A DNA stretch of 64,000 nt from UBA1368 sp964563125 (GCA_964563125.1 CAZLVY010000002.1:25286-89285); one strand, 5' to 3'; positions 8,365-17,408 are shown, numbered from the stretch's first letter. The notes: generated by a model from the letters alone, not told the origin. Made by a program: numbers and translations.

Positions 8365-9165
8365 TTACATCAGTTTTTCCATACCGTGAATTAATCCTTT
8401 TACAGTCAGTATTTTTTTAGTTACCATTATTACTCCCGGCATAAAGCACGTCCGGTCTATAGAATCATGTCTGATGGTAAGGGTTTGTCCAGCACTGCCG
8501 AAAATTACTTCCTGGTGAGCAACCAATCCTGGTAAGCGAATACTATGAATTCTCACTCCATCACTGTCTGCTCCCCTGGCACCAGCTATTTTCTCGTATT
8601 CTTTCAAGTTTTTAGGGGCTTTTAGTCCCCGGTTTTCATTTATCATCTCCGCTGTTTTTATGGCAGTTCCGGAAGGTGCATCTAGTTTTTGATCATGATG
8701 CAGTTCAACAATTTCTACATCAGAGAAATAACTTGCAGCTTCCTGGGCAAATTTCATCATTAGTACGGCACCAATAGCAAAATTAGGTATTATAGCAACA
8801 CCCAGACCTTTTTCGATGGCCATTTTCTCTAATTGCTCTATTTCTATATCGTTTAACCCTGTGGTTCCTATAACACAATTTATATTATTTTTTAATGCTG
8901 TTTTGGCGTTACTGAATACAGACTGGGGATTAGTAAAGTCAATTAATACATCAGGTTTTACTAGATTAATAGCCTCTGATAAATTGTTTTCAATTATTAA
9001 ATGGCAATTGTTTATAGCAGATATGGCTGATAATTTTTGTCCCTGACTCATAACATCTACTAAACCAATTAATTCCAGGCTTTCATCTGCAATTACTGCT
9101 TTAATAGTTTCAAGTCCCATTTTCCCAAGAGCACCGGCAATTATTACTTTAATTTTATCTGTCAT
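8365..9165 (-). CDS. dapB: 4-hydroxy-tetrahydrodipicolinate reductase
   Basis: DapB reduces hydroxy-tetrahydrodipicolinate toward diaminopimelate and so competes with DpaAB for the same intermediate. The 266-residue protein has the N-terminal cofactor loop IIAGALGKMGLET and the family signature ELHHDQKLDAPSGTA, with the catalytic His pair and Lys. ATG 9165 is preceded by TGGAGGT. It is transcribed alone, ended by the terminator at 8318-8349, and lies divergently from the uspA-like gene. Separate transcription from dpaAB makes sense because the two use the shared substrate in different cell states. Confidence 0.95.
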   Translation of the reverse strand: MTDKIKVIIAGALGKMGLETIKAVIADESLELIGLVDVMSQGQKLSAISAINNCHLIIENNLSEAINLVKPDVLIDFTNPQSVFSNAKTALKNNINCVIGTTGLNDIEIEQLEKMAIEKGLGVAIIPNFAIGAVLMMKFAQEAASYFSDVEIVELHHDQKLDAPSGTAIKTAEMINENRGLKAPKNLKEYEKIAGARGADSDGVRIHSIRLPGLVAHQEVIFGSAGQTLTIRHDSIDRTCFMPGVIMVTKKILTVKGLIHGMEKLM

Positions 9166-9304
9166 GATTTACCTCCATATAATCTCTTAGAAATTAGTGT
9201 TATCTATTTTTCTCATATAGTCAAGTTTTCAGAGTAAAAGGCTTTTTATTAAGAATTTTTCAGTGTATAATTGAAAAAATCAATGTTTTGGAGGTTGAAA
9301 GTGG

Positions 9305-9736
9305 ATGTTCTTTAATAAAGTATTGGTTGCTGTTGATGATTCTGAACAGTCAGCCCGGGCCGTTGAAATGGTAATTAGAATGGCTAAGGCTTCTTTGCTG
9401 AGTTCAATAGTATTGGTAAATGTATACGATAGTGGCAGCGTTGATTTTACTAAAATGCGCAGTGTAGACAAACTGGATGCAATAAAAGCCGCTTCAATGA
9501 CGCTGTTGAAAAAATATGAAGCCCAATTAAACGACCACGGCATGCATTGTCAGATAACAAAGCGGACTGGAGGGGATGCGTCTTCCGTGATTATTGATAT
9601 GGCTGAAGAAGATAAGGAATTCGATCTTATTATCATGGGCAGCCGCAAGCTTAATAAACTTAAGGAATTGACCCTGGGCAGTGTTTCCGATAAAGTCACC
9701 AGGCTAGTCAGCATACCGGTTCTGATAATTAAATAA
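9305..9736 (+). CDS. Universal stress protein (UspA family)
   Basis: The 143-residue single Usp domain begins FNKVLVAVDDSEQSARAVE and ends with the nucleotide-loop region MGSRKLNKLKELTLGSVSDKV. The usual ATP-binding signature is G-x2-G-x9-G-S/T; here the second glycine is Lys, the rest is conserved, so nucleotide binding is probable but not certain. ATG 9305 follows GGAGG by about 10 nt. It is a monocistronic gene divergent from dapB and followed by hairpins. Usp proteins are cytoplasmic and respond to starvation or redox stress; the specific role here is unknown. Confidence 0.88.
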   Translation: MFFNKVLVAVDDSEQSARAVEMVIRMAKASLLSSIVLVNVYDSGSVDFTKMRSVDKLDAIKAASMTLLKKYEAQLNDHGMHCQITKRTGGDASSVIIDMAEEDKEFDLIIMGSRKLNKLKELTLGSVSDKVTRLVSIPVLIIK

Positions 9737-9750
9737 GCTTTATAACCAAG

Positions 9751-9768
9751 GCCGGCTTATACCGGCCC
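9751..9768 (+). other. Short GC-rich hairpin after uspA-like gene
   Basis: GGCCGG and CCGGCC pair around CTTATA 15 nt after the stop codon at 9736. No T-run follows, so it is a weak terminator or an RNA-stabilising hairpin. Confidence 0.45.
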
Positions 9769-9776
9769 CAGACCGT

Positions 9777-9883
9777 CAAAAAAGGCTAATAGCTGCGTTA
9801 ATTCGGAAGTCCCGTTCAATCGGCGTACCTCATGTACGCCTCAATCACAGCCCTTCCGATTGTCTTGCTCTTAACCTTTTTTG
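9777..9883. repeat. 107-bp palindromic element (hairpin/MITE-like)
   Basis: The ends CAAAAAAGGCTAA and TTAACCTTTTTTG are inverted repeats with one mismatch. A second pair, TCGGAAG and CTTCCGA, and a perfect core hairpin GGCGTAC-CTCAT-GTACGCC (9822-9840) share the same centre near 9830. The whole element can fold as one long interrupted hairpin in DNA or RNA. It encodes no protein. The 9737-10040 interval contains this, the two hairpins listed and otherwise no gene. Confidence 0.7.
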
Positions 9884-9919
9884 CTCGCTCTGTCAGGATG
9901 TATACTTTTTGACACACTG

Positions 9920-9950
9920 AGGTCGGCTTCATGGCGGACCTTTTCTTTTT
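9920..9950 (+). terminator. Intrinsic terminator
   Basis: AGGTCGGC and GCGGACCT pair imperfectly around TTCATG and are followed by TTTCTTTTTT. It is the likely end of transcripts from the uspA-like gene that read through the palindromic element. Confidence 0.6.
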
Positions 9951-10040
9951 TCCTGCCTATAATTTATTTCTAATAATCAGGTTTGTATTACTTTGATCAT
10001 AATGATATATTCAGTTCATATGACGAAGGAGGAATGGCTT

Positions 10041-11804
10041 GTGCCTTTTGACGGCTTAACCATAAGGGCAGTTTCAGATGAATTAAATAATACTCTGCTA
10101 AATGCCCGTATTGATAAAATATTTCAGCCTGAAAAAGATGAAATAGTCTTTTTAATCAGGCAGACAGGTACAGGCAATAATTGCCGTTTATTAATATCTG
10201 CTAATGCCACCTGGTCCAGAATTCATTTGGATGATAATAAAAAATCCAACCCATCTAATCCTCCCAGTTTTTGCATGCTGCTCCGTAAATATCTGGAAGG
10301 CGGGAAAATAAAAGAGATCAAGCAGCTGGATTTTGAGCGGATGGTTCATATTACAATAGAAGCCCTGGATGATTTTCGGGAGTGGAAAGAGAAAATATTA
10401 ATTTGCGAATTTATGGGGCGTCATGCCAATATTATTCTGGTTAATCCGGCTAATGATGCAATAATTGATGCGATTCACAGGTACAGCAGTGATGTAAGGG
10501 ATGTTACGCCTGGTAAACCGTATGTTAAACCACCTGAACAAGGCAAACTCAATCCCCTGGTTACTTCAGTGGAAGAATTCAGTGAAAGGTTATGGTCTCT
10601 GGAAAAAGACAGCCAACTGGGAACTGCATTATTTAATATATTTTCCGGTATCAGTCCGGTTGCCTCTAAAGATATTTGTTTTGCAGCCGGGTTTGATCCA
10701 TTACTTCCCACTGAGCAATGCGGCATATACGAGCTTGAGTCCCTTTTTGATTTTTTCCAAAAGCGCCTGCAGGAATTAACTCAAGGGTTAAATGAACCGA
10801 CTTTTATTTATAAAAAAGAGCAATTATCTGATTACTCCCCTTTTAATCTTCTGCAGCAGCAGCAGCCTGAGGCTCCTTTATCCATGAATCAAGTTTGCAG
10901 TACTTTTTACAGTACTAAATGGCAGGCTTTGCGTCTGGAATCATTTCGTGTTAAATACCAGCGGCTTATTAAAGAAATATTGGACAAAGCCAACAAGAAA
11001 AGATTTCACCAGGAAGGCGATTTGGGCAGTGCTTATAAAAATGAAAAATACAAAGTTTGGGGAGAACTCTTGACCTCCTATGCTCACACGATTTCCAAAG
11101 GGGAAACTGAGGTGGTTCTTACTAACTTTTATACTGATTTACCGGAAAAGATTGAACTGGATGTACGCTATACACCGATACAAAATGCGCAAAAGTATTT
11201 CAAAATTTATAATAAAAGCCGTCGGGCTATTTTAATTCTGGAAAAGCTGCTTAAACAAAACGCACTTGAAATTGAGTATCTGGAATCAACCAATCTGGCA
11301 CTAACGCAGGCTGAATCTTTAATGGAACTGGATGAAATAGTTGAGGAATTGGAAAAGGAAGGCTACATAAAAAAGGCCAAAGGCCGCAAAGCAGTTATTA
11401 AAGAAAAAAGTATGCCGCATAAATACATTTCCAGTGACGGCTTTGAATTGTTGGTAGGACGAAACAACCGGCAGAATGATCTGCTTACCCTCAAACAGTC
11501 TGACCGGGATGATCTGTGGTTTCATACCAAAAATATTCCCGGTGCCCATGTTATAGTGCGCTTAAATAAAAATATCAAATCAATCGATGCAGTGCCTGAT
11601 AAAACTATAGAAGAAGCAGCAGCTTTAGCGGCCTATTATAGTAAAGCCCGGTTATCTGATAAGGTACCGGTTGACTATACTTTCCGCTTCAATGTAAAAA
11701 AACCGGGTGGTGCCAAACCGGGTATGGTAATTTACGATAATTACTGGACTATCATGGCTAATCCCCAGGCTCATTCAAATATAGGAGGAGTATCAGATGT
11801 ATAA
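10041..11804 (+). CDS. rqcH: Rqc2 homolog RqcH (NFACT family)
   Basis: RqcH recognises 50S subunits blocked by peptidyl-tRNA and recruits tRNA-Ala to add C-terminal alanine tails that mark stalled chains for degradation; older annotations call it fibronectin-binding protein A. GTG 10041, 8 nt after AAGGAGG, gives the canonical N-terminus MPFDGLTIRAVSDEL and 587 residues, the usual length. The NFACT-N domain is followed by a helical coiled-coil middle (around residues 270-440) and a C-terminal NFACT-R domain with the DDLWFHTKNIPGAHVI motif. Its stop overlaps the next gene by 8 nt. Confidence 0.93.
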   Translation: MPFDGLTIRAVSDELNNTLLNARIDKIFQPEKDEIVFLIRQTGTGNNCRLLISANATWSRIHLDDNKKSNPSNPPSFCMLLRKYLEGGKIKEIKQLDFERMVHITIEALDDFREWKEKILICEFMGRHANIILVNPANDAIIDAIHRYSSDVRDVTPGKPYVKPPEQGKLNPLVTSVEEFSERLWSLEKDSQLGTALFNIFSGISPVASKDICFAAGFDPLLPTEQCGIYELESLFDFFQKRLQELTQGLNEPTFIYKKEQLSDYSPFNLLQQQQPEAPLSMNQVCSTFYSTKWQALRLESFRVKYQRLIKEILDKANKKRFHQEGDLGSAYKNEKYKVWGELLTSYAHTISKGETEVVLTNFYTDLPEKIELDVRYTPIQNAQKYFKIYNKSRRAILILEKLLKQNALEIEYLESTNLALTQAESLMELDEIVEELEKEGYIKKAKGRKAVIKEKSMPHKYISSDGFELLVGRNNRQNDLLTLKQSDRDDLWFHTKNIPGAHVIVRLNKNIKSIDAVPDKTIEEAAALAAYYSKARLSDKVPVDYTFRFNVKKPGGAKPGMVIYDNYWTIMANPQAHSNIGGVSDV

Positions 11805-13644
11805 ACCGGAAAACTTTAACAGCAAAATTATAAATATAAAGAAATTTATATCACTTATTAAACCGGGCGACAGGATTTTTCTCAGCAGCGGCCCAGCCGT
11901 GCCGGCATTTGCCGCCAATTTAATTAAAACATCTGAAAGATTAATGTATTACGATCTTGAGATAATTCAAATCTTCTCTACTGGCTATTATTTTACAGAT
12001 AAATCGCCTTATAATCGAACTTATCGTTATAAAACCTTCCGAAGCGGTGAAACTGCGGTTGAAGATGCGTCTAGTGGAATAAAAGATTATTTTCCCGCCA
12101 ATATATTGGAGATACCATATATATTCGCTACCAGAGCAATAGATATTGATGTGGCTGTAATAACTACATCCCCGCCGGACAAGAGAGGCTTTATGAGCCT
12201 TGGCATTGCCGTCGATGTTGTAGACACTGTTATTAAAAATGCTTCCATTGTAATTGCAGAAGTAAATCCCAATATGCCCGTCACTTATGGAGATACCCTG
12301 ATCCATGTTGATCAGGTGGATTATGTGATCCAAAGTGAGGAACCTTTACTGGAGAGGGAACGTAAGCCATATGATTTTATTCAGGACAGGATCGGCTGGC
12401 AAATAAGCAATCTAATTGAAGATGGGTCAACGGTTGTCATGCACGTAGGAAGAATCTTTGACGCCATTGCAGTTCACCTTAAAACCAAGAAAAATCTCGG
12501 TATTCTTACTAATGTAGTATCTGACTGGATAATGGACCTGGTAGATGCCGGGGCGGTGTCATTAGACAAAAAGAGAGAATTCGGCGGGCAGATTTCTACC
12601 AGTTACTGTTATGGCACCAGAGAACTTTATGATTATGTTGACCAAAATCAGCTGTTCGGATTTTATCCCCTTGCCAAACTGGCAACTCCGCTGTTAATAC
12701 GGAAACTTTCAAAACTAGTAAGCATAATGAATGTGGAAAAGATAGATATTACAGCCGCCAGAGTTCTGGTGTTTGCCGGTGACGATCTTCTTTCCGGCTA
12801 TGAAAGCAAATTTAATTTCGCCGTCGCAGCCGCATATTCGGGGAGCGGAAAAGTAATCTTTGCCCTGAAGTCCATTGACCAAAACTTGCAGAGCAACATC
12901 GTCATTTCCCATGACAAAGATGCTGACCGCGTCAGGTCAACATTAAGCACGGTCAGGTATGTGGTAACCGAGTACGGTATAGCTTCCCTTTTCGGCAAAT
13001 CCAATCGTGAAAGAGCCCTCTCCCTGATAGAGATTGCCCATCCCGATCATCGGGAAGCTCTGTTTGAACAAGCCAAAAAGGCAGGATATCTTTATCCTGA
13101 CCAGATATACAGGTCTATAGCTGCGAATTATCCAGCCCAAATTGAAACAGTTAAAACTTTTAAAGACGAGCTGGAGCTTACAATAAGACCTATAAGGGCA
13201 TCTGATGAAGACATGATGAGAAGGCTTTTCTACTCATTCTCTGATCAATCCAAGTATTACAGATATTTTACCAATGTCAGAGTTATGCCGCATGAAAACA
13301 TGCAGAAATATCTTAGCGTGGATTATGAAAAAATCATGTCAATAGTGGCAGTCCTGCAACGGGGAAACACCGAGAGAATTGTAGCAGAGGCCAGATACGC
13401 CGCATATCCCTCAGGGGATAATTATGAGATGGCTTTTCTGGTTGATGAGGAATTCCAGGGTAAAGGTCTGGCAACTTTTCTGGCTGAATTTCTTATTAAG
13501 ATTGCCAAAGATAGAGATATAAAAAAGCTCTCCGCTTTGGTCCTCTCACAGAATTATAAAATGCTTAAGGTTTTTGATAAACTTTCTGTGAAACCTAAGA
13601 AGCATTTCGACGGAGACACAATTGAACTGGAATTCGATCTGTAG
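11797..13644 (+). CDS. Acetyl-CoA hydrolase/CoA-transferase fused to a GNAT acetyltransferase domain
   Basis: Residues 1 to about 450 match family I CoA-transferases/acetyl-CoA hydrolases (Cat1/4-hydroxybutyrate CoA-transferase type), including VRYVVTEYGIASLFGKSNRERA and IEIAHPDHREALFEQAKKAGYLYP. The catalytic glutamate region appears as VSIMNVEKIDI, but the usual glycine-rich SGxGGxxDF loop reads SGYESKFNF. Residues about 455-615 form a GNAT domain (FLVDEEFQGKGLATFLAEFL binds acetyl-CoA). Fused proteins of this kind are known in anaerobes, with no settled function; acyl-CoA sensing or lysine acetylation is an inference. The start overlaps rqcH by 8 nt. Confidence 0.85.
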   Translation: MYKPENFNSKIINIKKFISLIKPGDRIFLSSGPAVPAFAANLIKTSERLMYYDLEIIQIFSTGYYFTDKSPYNRTYRYKTFRSGETAVEDASSGIKDYFPANILEIPYIFATRAIDIDVAVITTSPPDKRGFMSLGIAVDVVDTVIKNASIVIAEVNPNMPVTYGDTLIHVDQVDYVIQSEEPLLERERKPYDFIQDRIGWQISNLIEDGSTVVMHVGRIFDAIAVHLKTKKNLGILTNVVSDWIMDLVDAGAVSLDKKREFGGQISTSYCYGTRELYDYVDQNQLFGFYPLAKLATPLLIRKLSKLVSIMNVEKIDITAARVLVFAGDDLLSGYESKFNFAVAAAYSGSGKVIFALKSIDQNLQSNIVISHDKDADRVRSTLSTVRYVVTEYGIASLFGKSNRERALSLIEIAHPDHREALFEQAKKAGYLYPDQIYRSIAANYPAQIETVKTFKDELELTIRPIRASDEDMMRRLFYSFSDQSKYYRYFTNVRVMPHENMQKYLSVDYEKIMSIVAVLQRGNTERIVAEARYAAYPSGDNYEMAFLVDEEFQGKGLATFLAEFLIKIAKDRDIKKLSALVLSQNYKMLKVFDKLSVKPKKHFDGDTIELEFDL

Positions 13645-13699
13645 AAAATAGTTGAGAATGCACTAAGAATGCTCTATATAATTGCATCATAAACATGTA

Positions 13700-13728
13700 A
13701 ACGGATATACCTTATAAGTATATCCGTT
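13700..13728 (+). terminator. Intrinsic terminator
   Basis: AACGGATATAC and GTATATCCGTT pair perfectly around CTTATAA, followed by GTTATTT. It ends the rqcH/CoA-transferase transcript and lies before the convergent bceB-like gene. Confidence 0.75.
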
Positions 13729-13774
13729 GTTATTTACATACTTTCCCGTCTACCATCGCCAGTCACCCAGGCCA

Positions 13775-15646
13775 CTACCTTTCCGAGTTTACAATTCGGT
13801 CATAAGATTTCACGGTCATCAGGTAATAGATAAAATAAATCACAGTGAATACGACGATGGTTACGATAGTTGATACCACCAGATTGGTGACCAGCAGATC
13901 AGCTAAAGCCATCAGGGCGGCCCAGCTGTGGGCGATGCCAACTATCAAGGGGAATAGGAACACATAAAGCAGCTGCTTGCTGATGGCAGTGTGTATTTCG
14001 CCCCTGCTGAGTCCTATGTTGCGCAGGATCTGATAGTTAAGGTTTTCTTTCTGTGCTTCATTTAATTGCCGGAAATAGATGATACTGCCGGTAGCCAGCA
14101 GAAATACTAATCCCAGGAAGCCGCCGATGAACATGAGCATTCCCCGCTGCTCCATGTTACGCATGTATTCCGAGTAGTAAGAATTCCAGCTATAGGCCGG
14201 CAGGGTATTTTGCAGTTCCTCCGTTAAGGCCTGGCTGTTCTTTTGATCAGCCACCATCAGTACCCGCAGAGATCCTGGCTCCTGTGCTTTGGCAAGCTGT
14301 TCATAGGCTGCATCATTTAACACCAGCGCTCTCCAGGTATTGGAGTTATTGGTCAGCTTGTAGGGCTGTCGGTCGGTGATAAAGAACTCCTGGTGATTCT
14401 CTTCATCCAATGCCAATGACACCTCTTTATTTACATAGTCTTCCCGAGTGTCATAGTCGGAATAAACGATCACAGCCTCTTGCTGCCCGGTGATATCCAC
14501 CGTTTCCCAGCCTTTGATCCGGGCCAGTTCATTATAATCACTCTCTGGAACCACCGAAAAATGAAAACGATCATCGTGTATAATTCCCAGAGCCGGGATA
14601 AAGCTGATCTCCGCTGAATGAAGTAATTGGTTTTGCGGGTATCCAGCCAAAACCTGGTCTACTTTTTGGTCCCGGCTGTCATCATTCCAATACACATAAC
14701 TGAATGGATTATGGTGAGCCATTGCTTTGTTGATATCATGATAGATTCCATAACTCATCCCCATGGCCGTCAGAGTGGTAGCACTTAAGATGGCGATGGT
14801 CGCCAGGAGCGTGGCATTGCTCTTGATCCGGTACAAAAGATTGGAAATACTGATCAGGTTCATGCCCTGGTAGTATCGTTGGGTATTTTTCCTGGATCTT
14901 CTGATGACAAATACGATAAAAGAGTGGAACAAGCCATAGCTTCCCAAGATTACCAGGGCCAAAACCATGAGGGCATACAGATTAAAGTTATTAAATAAAT
15001 GAAAGGCCAGAACATAACCTGCTGCGATGGCTGCAATCGACACCAGGGCCAGAAGCAGCGAGGCCTTGGGTTCTGTTTCTCCGCTCTGTTCGGCATAGAA
15101 CAGATCCACCAGTTTGAAACGGTAAATGAGACTGTAAGCATGCAGTGAAATCACCGTAAAGATCAGTAAAAACACCCCCGCTGTATTGAGTATGGCCTGT
15201 GGAGATATGGCGAAATTGACCTGTACAAAATGTCCCATCAGCCGGAAGAAAAGCATCACAAAGAGTTTGGAAAACAAACTCCCGACTATAATGCCTACAC
15301 CGAGTGCAACAACACCCATGACCAGATTTTCATAAAAAAGCATCCCGGCTACTTGTTTCTTTTGCAGCCCCAGCAATGAATAGAGGCCGATTTCTTTTTT
15401 TCTTTTGCGGGTAAAAAAAGCATTGGAGTAGCCCATAAAAATAGCTGAAAAAACAGCTGCGCATATAGCACCTAACTTCAACATAAATTTGGTTGTTTCG
15501 CCTACCATTTGTGTCACCTGTTCGTTATATTGAATGGAGGTAAAAATGTAGAAGACCACAATACTGAAAACCATGGACACAAAGTAGAGAAAGTAGTTTT
15601 GCAGATTTTTCTTAATATTCCTGGAGGTTATGCTAAATAAAGTCAC
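13775..15646 (-). CDS. Bce-type ABC transporter permease (FtsX family)
   Basis: This is the permease of a BceAB-like antimicrobial-peptide sensing and resistance transporter. The protein of about 623 residues has the family layout: one N-terminal membrane helix, clustered helices with an FtsX domain (NAFFTRKRKKEIGLYSLLGL near residue 70), a large extracellular domain roughly between residues 310 and 510, and C-terminal helices. The chosen start, GTG 15646, is preceded by GGGAGGTGA and gives VTLFSITSRNIKKNLQNY, like BceB. An upstream start at 15712 would add 22 uncharacteristic residues. It overlaps the ATPase gene by 14 nt. Substrate is unknown. Confidence 0.88.
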   Translation of the reverse strand: MTLFSITSRNIKKNLQNYFLYFVSMVFSIVVFYIFTSIQYNEQVTQMVGETTKFMLKLGAICAAVFSAIFMGYSNAFFTRKRKKEIGLYSLLGLQKKQVAGMLFYENLVMGVVALGVGIIVGSLFSKLFVMLFFRLMGHFVQVNFAISPQAILNTAGVFLLIFTVISLHAYSLIYRFKLVDLFYAEQSGETEPKASLLLALVSIAAIAAGYVLAFHLFNNFNLYALMVLALVILGSYGLFHSFIVFVIRRSRKNTQRYYQGMNLISISNLLYRIKSNATLLATIAILSATTLTAMGMSYGIYHDINKAMAHHNPFSYVYWNDDSRDQKVDQVLAGYPQNQLLHSAEISFIPALGIIHDDRFHFSVVPESDYNELARIKGWETVDITGQQEAVIVYSDYDTREDYVNKEVSLALDEENHQEFFITDRQPYKLTNNSNTWRALVLNDAAYEQLAKAQEPGSLRVLMVADQKNSQALTEELQNTLPAYSWNSYYSEYMRNMEQRGMLMFIGGFLGLVFLLATGSIIYFRQLNEAQKENLNYQILRNIGLSRGEIHTAISKQLLYVFLFPLIVGIAHSWAALMALADLLVTNLVVSTIVTIVVFTVIYFIYYLMTVKSYDRIVNSER

Positions 15647-16397
15647 GGTTGTCACCTCCCATAACTGCCAGAACATCCAGTATTTTATGGAAGAATTCTT
15701 TGCGTGTGCCACCTTTTATCAGCTCAGTAAATAAGCTGCCATCTTTTATAAAAACAATCCGCTGGCAGTAACTGGCGGCGAAGGCGTCATGGGTCACCAG
15801 CATGATACTGGCGCCATACTTTTCATTTAAGTCGCTTAAACACTGCAAAAGTTCGGCAGATGATTTGGAATCCAGAGCCCCGGTAGGCTCATCGGCTAAA
15901 ATCAGGCTGGGTTTGTGGATGATAGCCCGGGCTGCGGCAGCACGTTGTTTCTGCCCTCCGGAAACTTCATAAGGGTATTTGTTTAAAATGTCATCGATCC
16001 CCAGCATCAGTGCTGTCTCCAATCCCCGCCTGTCAATTTCAACAGCGTTTACCTTAGCCAGCGCCAGGGGGAGGATAATATTTTCTTTGATGGTCAGGGT
16101 ATCCAAAAGATTAAAATCCTGAAAGATAAACCCCAGTTTATTACGCCGAAAAGAGGCCAGCTGCTCCTCGTTCATTTTGTTAAGGTCGGTTCCATCGATA
16201 TGTATGCTTCCGCCGGTTGGACGGTCAATGGTGGCGGCCAGATTAAGCAAGGTGGTTTTCCCTGCCCCCGATGGCCCCATAATGCCGAAAAATTCACCGG
16301 CTTTTATATCCAGATTGATGTTATCAAGAGCCGGGTAAAGGGCTCCCCGTGATCCGTATACTTTTTTCAGGTTCCTTACCTGTAAGACTGCATTCAT
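15633..16397 (-). CDS. Bce-type ABC transporter ATP-binding protein
   Basis: The 254-residue ATPase shows Walker A GPSGAGKTT (41-49), Q-loop FQDFN, signature VSGGQKQR (145-152) and Walker B LILADEPTGALD (165-176), the MacB/BceA subfamily pattern. It powers the permease encoded just downstream. ATG 16397 is preceded by GGGGAGG; the frame extends upstream to 16430 but without a good ribosome site. It is transcribed divergently from the response regulator, with 336 bp between them containing two palindromes. In such modules transport activity is itself the signal for the kinase. Confidence 0.93.
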   Translation of the reverse strand: MNAVLQVRNLKKVYGSRGALYPALDNINLDIKAGEFFGIMGPSGAGKTTLLNLAATIDRPTGGSIHIDGTDLNKMNEEQLASFRRNKLGFIFQDFNLLDTLTIKENIILPLALAKVNAVEIDRRGLETALMLGIDDILNKYPYEVSGGQKQRAAAARAIIHKPSLILADEPTGALDSKSSAELLQCLSDLNEKYGASIMLVTHDAFAASYCQRIVFIKDGSLFTELIKGGTRKEFFHKILDVLAVMGGDNRDFI

Positions 16398-16530
16398 TTT
16401 CGATTCCTCCCCTGCCATTTTTCTCGGCATTTGTCATTACTCTTAAAATATTTCTTAATAATTTTCATGATATTTCTTATGGAAATTATCTTCTGTTATT
16501 ATCATGCCACAGCCGGATGACAGAATACCA

Positions 16531-16574
16531 TTTGTCACCATTACAAAACGCGGTTGATTCTTACATTTTTGTAA
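16531..16574. promoter_or_regulatory. Candidate response-regulator binding palindromes
   Basis: The divergent region between the ABC genes and the response regulator contains TTTGTCACCATTACAAA (16531-16547; arms TTTGT/ACAAA plus inner matches) and TTACATTTTTGTAA (16561-16574; arms TTACA/TGTAA, 4-nt spacer). Both share the TGTNA/TNACA half-site. Position and symmetry suit a BceR-like dimer activating the transporter genes. The rest of 16398-16733 holds no gene. Confidence 0.5.
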
Positions 16575-16733
16575 CCCAGAGGATGAACAAATGATCTGGT
16601 CCGATAATCAGGGCTTTCCCGCATCTTTGTAAATCGGTATTATTTTAGCAGCGGGTCAAAAGTAATGATACAATAAATTAAACAACCGGCAGGACTGGAG
16701 CGCTGTGGCAACTTTCAGGAACGAGGGATAGCA

Positions 16734-17408
16734 ATGTTTAAAATTATGATAGTAGAAGATGACCCGAAAATGAGTGAGATCGTTTTGGAAAACATTAATA
16801 AATGGGGTTTTGATGGCTTTGCCCTGTCTGATTTTACCGCAGTTATCAGTGAGTTCATTAAGTTTGAGCCGCATCTGCTTTTACTGGATATTAATCTTCC
16901 TGCTTTTGACGGCTTCTATTGGTGCAGCAAGATCCGGGAAATATCCAAAGTCCCCATCATTTTTATATCGTCCCGGGAAAGCAATATGGACATTATCATG
17001 GCTATGAACATGGGCGGAGACGATTACCTGCCTAAGCCCTTTTCCCTGGAGGTATTAATGGCCAAGATCAACGCCCTCCTGCGCAGGACCTATTCTTATA
17101 CAGAGCTCGAAGCCAGTGCTATTGAACATAACAGTGTGATCCTGAACCTGAATGACGCCAACCTGCAATATGACCATCAAAAAGCGGAACTTACCAAAAA
17201 TGAATACCGAATCGCCTATATCCTTATGAAAAAAGCCGGCCAGATCGTCAGTCGGGATGAAATAATGCGCGGCCTGTGGGAAGATGAAAGCTTTGTTGAT
17301 GATAATACTTTGACCGTCAACATCAACCGCCTGCGCCGTAAACTGGGAGATATCGGCCTCAATGATTTTATCCAGACCAGGAAAGGACAGGGGTATATCA
17401 TACCATGA
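16734..17408 (+). CDS. BceR-like response regulator (OmpR family)
   Basis: The 224-residue protein has a receiver domain with the acidic pair E8/D9-D10, phospho-acceptor D52 in LLLLDINLP and K101 in DDYLPKPFS, then a C-terminal winged helix (VDDNTLTVNINRLRRKL). It should be phosphorylated by the kinase encoded directly downstream, whose ATG overlaps its stop (ATGA). The divergent Bce-type transporter operon is the expected target. Pairing is inferred from operon structure and the known coevolution of Bce modules. Confidence 0.92.
   Translation: MFKIMIVEDDPKMSEIVLENINKWGFDGFALSDFTAVISEFIKFEPHLLLLDINLPAFDGFYWCSKIREISKVPIIFISSRESNMDIIMAMNMGGDDYLPKPFSLEVLMAKINALLRRTYSYTELEASAIEHNSVILNLNDANLQYDHQKAELTKNEYRIAYILMKKAGQIVSRDEIMRGLWEDESFVDDNTLTVNINRLRRKLGDIGLNDFIQTRKGQGYIIP

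Noticed and set aside
9280..9543. 87-residue minus-strand frame opposite the universal stress gene
   Set aside because: It is the antisense shadow of a well-supported gene and has no ribosome site.
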